A stretch of DNA of 9,184 nucleotides from Patescibacteria group bacterium (GTDB lineage: Bacteria > Patescibacteria > Paceibacteria > Moranbacterales > UBA1568), in the NCBI GenBank assembly GCA_030916685.1, contig JAUPWD010000008.1:1-9184 (forward strand), read 5' to 3'. The position numbers and the translations under genes were made by a program. The notes below the pieces were generated by a model. The model made no database searches and had not been told where the DNA came from. It saw only the letters and a program-made list of their open reading frames with translations. How positions within the stretch are numbered: the stretch's first letter is position 1; every line of letters begins with the position of its first letter. Of this stretch, positions 8,001 through 9,184 are shown piece after piece.

Positions 8001-9184
8001 ATCGCGCGGTAGTCTCGGATAATGAAATGACCGGAACCGGTGGATCCATATCTGTCGCCACCTTCGATGATTCGGGAAATGGAGGGGGGGATCAGCGTCG
8101 TCGCGATGTTATTTTTGAACGGAACTGGTGGCATGATCAGCCGGGCAGTACAAATGCCCTCTCTCTTTCATCAGATACGACGACAGCGCGAAATAATATA
8201 ATGAATCTCTCCGCGGGAGGCGGGACATGTGTCACGCTGGATACCACCAACAATCCAAACTACAATTTTGGCACTGATTGGATATATAATAATGTCTGTT
8301 ATACAACGTCACTCGGAGACGCATGGGGGGAAAAAATAGCCATGAGGGTATATGCTGATGTCGGTTCCGTGAAGTTTTTCAATAACCTCGTCTACATGCC
8401 GAATGTTACGAATGCAGTGCATATGCCGATGACAGATGTTTCGGCTGGACCGATTACTTCGAGCAATAATTCCACGTCGCTTCAGGCGAGAACAGTTAAT
8501 CCTCTTTTCCGGGATATCTCTGGTAATCTTTCCGCTCCTTCGGATTATCAGGTCACTACATCTTCCTATGCCAAGGACGCAGGAATATCAGTTACTCTCT
8601 TTTCTGACTTCTTCGGCATCTCGCGCCCACAAAATTCTCTCTATGATATCGGTGCTTTCGAATTCGTCGTTCCCGACACCACGGCTCCTGTTCTCTCCGA
8701 GGTTACCCCAGTCGATACTCCAGCCACTGATACCACCCCCGACTACACCTTCAGTACCACAGAAGGAGGTGCTCTCACGTATGGAGGAGACTGCACTTCT
8801 GCAACGACGACTGCTCTCAGTGGAAGCAATACCATTACCTTTGCCACTCTTTCCGTCGCTACTCATTCCAACTGTACGATCACCGTAACCGACTCCTCTC
8901 TCAATGCGAGTACCCCTCTTTCGGTTACGGCATTTACTATTGATGTTCCTTCTGACACCACCCCTCCCACCCTCACTGAATCATCAGCCATCGCTACTTC
9001 TACCGATACCACTCCTGACTACACCTTCTCTACCACCGAAGCAGGCTCTCTCACGTATGGAGGAGACTGTACCTCATCCACTACCACAGCCACATCAGGC
9101 ACCAATACCATCACCTTTGCCACCCTCTCCGTAGGCACCCACACGAACTGCACGATCACGGCAACGGATTCCTCAAGCAATCCA
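4964..9184 (+). CDS. Giant secreted/surface protein: two PKD plus beta-helix units, then Ig-like repeats (3' end beyond window)
   Basis: The frame is open from ATG 4964 to the last base, 1407 codons with no stop, so the gene is incomplete. TAA at 4958-4960 rules out an earlier start. Order: signal peptide (1-34); PKD-like domain 1 (about 38-142, core WNFGD at 76-80); Cys-pair linker (145-170); right-handed parallel beta-helix 1 (about 205-590, many NN turns such as 367-368, 466-467, 499-500, 527-528); closing motif DMGAYEY (623-629). The set is then repeated: PKD 2 (about 635-750, WNFGD 673-677), linker (753-775), helix 2 (about 815-1190, NN at 979-980, 1077-1078, 1109-1110, 1139-1140, 1168-1169), and DIGAFEF (1228-1234). 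Ig-like repeats start at 1238 and continue past the edge. It is rich in Thr, Ser, Asn and Gly, as expected outside the cell. PKD and Ig-like domains usually serve as spacers and binding modules, and beta-helices often bind or cleave polysaccharides. No catalytic residues can be assigned, so adhesin or glycan-binding protein is an inference. No anchor or sorting signal is visible yet. Confidence 0.92.
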   Translation, partial: MFFVLFQHIFPRYFFLRITFILLGLFFLPFVTHASITPSISPSRTTGVAPLAVFFDASATTGTVTTRPFHEIEYDWNFGDNDESVWNYGSHAGDRTATEKKNNAKGPVAAHVFEFAGTYTVTLSLFDGTDTTTATQVITVTDPLTVFSGTNTICIAATVVPVANSDGCPSGAAVAQQSDWATIVSTYVATGKRILLRHDNTFTTATAPSITVTGPGTIGMYGSGAKPILQATTDIDGTLIQLSSASTPGIGDWRFMDLEFDANGHPSWRAISPFGGINQVTYLRLYSHVTSYSFLWSASILDYWNNNGSPGHTIYDQIAMVDCKTFGSYTSYIYAKRLMIMGNDFNNNLEGEHTIRAQYVNGAVISNNTLQGQAPTKSALTIRASHYGAANSVATTSNNGVSENIVVSGNKLLGNAGDNWTVFYGPQGAIYDERINDIITERNWFVAGSGTSQLGVLQAANHTIRNNIFDNTAGGDPITIASNPAYVPATWSHDVSVYNNTMYSARSTASFDAVSIHGGSSSVILKNNIAYAPGISYDAFYRCDGSRSCAGMTGFVASDNSTDTDSTDQIKSTAPSFLNSTGLLSTPSDFFLRPGSYARDSGASVPVWSDFFGVRRPHNASYDMGAYEYTPLTLSLVPSRTTGVAPLSVFFDASGTTDTGVTAHPFHEIEYTWNFGDDDSATWAYGSHVGDGSDLAKKNRAKGPVSAHVFEPASFPDDCNGTPCKTFTVTLSVFDGVTTTSTTQEIIVTNPTAVFSGTNTICFSTVGDFTDCPSDAQTVTTNSFETAVNTYLATSKRLLFHRGETFTSITSAYLDKNGPWTVGAYGSGAKPIMHTDITTSLNMVSLGSRTGGLFISDGRFMDIVLDAGDGAGGITGTSTIAMNGGSGTFDQMVFLRTDVSNMHGGFFLSSSHLSVTAPDRKWDQFTIQDSTVYNLVNSGGNGMYLESKRMALLGNSVDNNGGAEHNFRSMYWNGLVVSNNTFTNPNTTKANISLRAPNYNSGTAVTPFHVWSNRAVVSDNEMTGTGGSISVATFDDSGNGGGDQRRRDVIFERNWWHDQPGSTNALSLSSDTTTARNNIMNLSAGGGTCVTLDTTNNPNYNFGTDWIYNNVCYTTSLGDAWGEKIAMRVYADVGSVKFFNNLVYMPNVTNAVHMPMTDVSAGPITSSNNSTSLQARTVNPLFRDISGNLSAPSDYQVTTSSYAKDAGISVTLFSDFFGISRPQNSLYDIGAFEFVVPDTTAPVLSEVTPVDTPATDTTPDYTFSTTEGGALTYGGDCTSATTTALSGSNTITFATLSVATHSNCTITVTDSSLNASTPLSVTAFTIDVPSDTTPPTLTESSAIATSTDTTPDYTFSTTEAGSLTYGGDCTSSTTTATSGTNTITFATLSVGTHTNCTITATDSSSNP
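5075..6853 (+). repeat. First copy of the PKD plus beta-helix unit
   Basis: Codes for residues 38-630. Landmarks shared in the same order with the second copy: SRTTGVAPL (43-51), HEIEY-x-WNFGD (70-80), AKGPVAAHVFE (104-114), VFSGTNTIC (146-154), YGSGAKPI (221-228), RFMDLEFDA (254-262) and the SDFF/SYARDSGAS/SDFFGVRRP/DMGAYEY end (588-629). The agreement is at protein level and spread over the whole length, with insertions and deletions, so the duplication is old. Confidence 0.85.
6857..8668 (+). repeat. Second copy of the PKD plus beta-helix unit
   Basis: Codes for residues 632-1235. Matching landmarks: SRTTGVAPL (639-647), HEIEYTWNFGD (667-677), AKGPVSAHVFE (701-711), VFSGTNTIC (754-762), YGSGAKPI (825-832), RFMDIVLDA (859-867) and the end block DIGAFEF (1228-1234). 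The PKD domain here has an extra loop with a CNGTPC pair (Cys719 and Cys724) that the first copy lacks. The beta-helix section has diverged most, keeping the NN-turn pattern but little residue identity. Confidence 0.85.
8675..9184 (+). repeat. Tandem Ig-like domain repeats (one complete, one cut by the window edge)
   Basis: Repeat 1 covers residues 1238-1330 and repeat 2 starts at 1331. Both share TPDYTFSTTE, LTYGGDC, NTITFATLSV and NCTIT. Each holds two cysteines (1277/1304 and 1369/1396), which could form a disulfide across the beta-sandwich. A 22-base identical block at 8772-8793 and 9048-9069 shows that the copies are close at DNA level. The period is about 276-279 bases. The pattern resembles bacterial Ig-like spacer domains of adhesins; more copies probably follow. 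Confidence 0.85.

Noticed and set aside
5578..8533. Assigning a polysaccharide lyase or glycosidase activity to the beta-helix regions
   Set aside because: The beta-helix fold is suggested by NN-turn spacing and length only. I could not identify a catalytic residue set shared by both copies, so an enzyme call would be invention.
8436..9134. Plus-strand frames at 8436-8888 and 8904-9134 with Pro/Leu/Ser-rich products
   Set aside because: They are out-of-frame readings of the C-rich, repetitive end of the surface protein. The low-complexity products have no signal or domain, and the main frame stays open throughout.
4964..9184. Recoding of TGA as glycine (as in Gracilibacteria and SR1)
   Set aside because: None of the four genes, together more than 2,900 codons, contains an in-frame TGA. 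If TGA meant glycine, several would be expected in such glycine-rich proteins.

Overview
The window is one continuous block of plus-strand coding sequence with short gaps. Everything points to a cell-envelope region of a bacterium, possibly a member of the Patescibacteria (Candidate Phyla Radiation). That placement is an inference with modest confidence. It rests on the style of the membrane glycosyltransferase, the PKD/beta-helix/Ig-like surface protein, and a perfect GC-rich palindrome of a kind I associate with those genomes. The three visible stop codons are TAA, TAA and TAG. No in-frame TGA occurs in any of the four genes, so nothing suggests recoding of TGA.

Layout: (1) 143-1840, a membrane-anchored family 2 glycosyltransferase of the processive (cellulose-synthase-like) type. 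(2) 1841-1942, a gap with a candidate terminator and the 16-bp palindrome. (3) 1943-3706, a complete exporter-type ABC half-transporter (six membrane segments plus one ATPase domain). (4) A very compact junction: a terminator hairpin that contains the ABC stop codon, then an extended -10 promoter and a strong ribosome binding site. (5) 3762-4841, an SPFH/prohibitin-like membrane protein with an extra N-terminal hydrophobic region. (6) 4842-4963, a strong UUCG-loop terminator and a second extended -10 promoter. (7) 4964 to the right edge, a very large secreted protein that is open at the edge. Its 1407 visible residues hold a signal peptide, two tandem copies of a roughly 600-residue PKD-plus-beta-helix unit, and the start of a run of Ig-like repeats.

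How they may work together: all four products act in or outside the membrane (sugar polymer synthesis, export, membrane scaffolding, surface attachment or binding). The terminators and promoters between them suggest mostly separate transcription units rather than one operon. The most noteworthy object is the giant surface protein: an old internal duplication, a conserved cysteine-pair linker, young Ig-like repeats with a different base composition, and simple-sequence tracts near its start. No mobile element, CRISPR array, tRNA or rRNA was seen.
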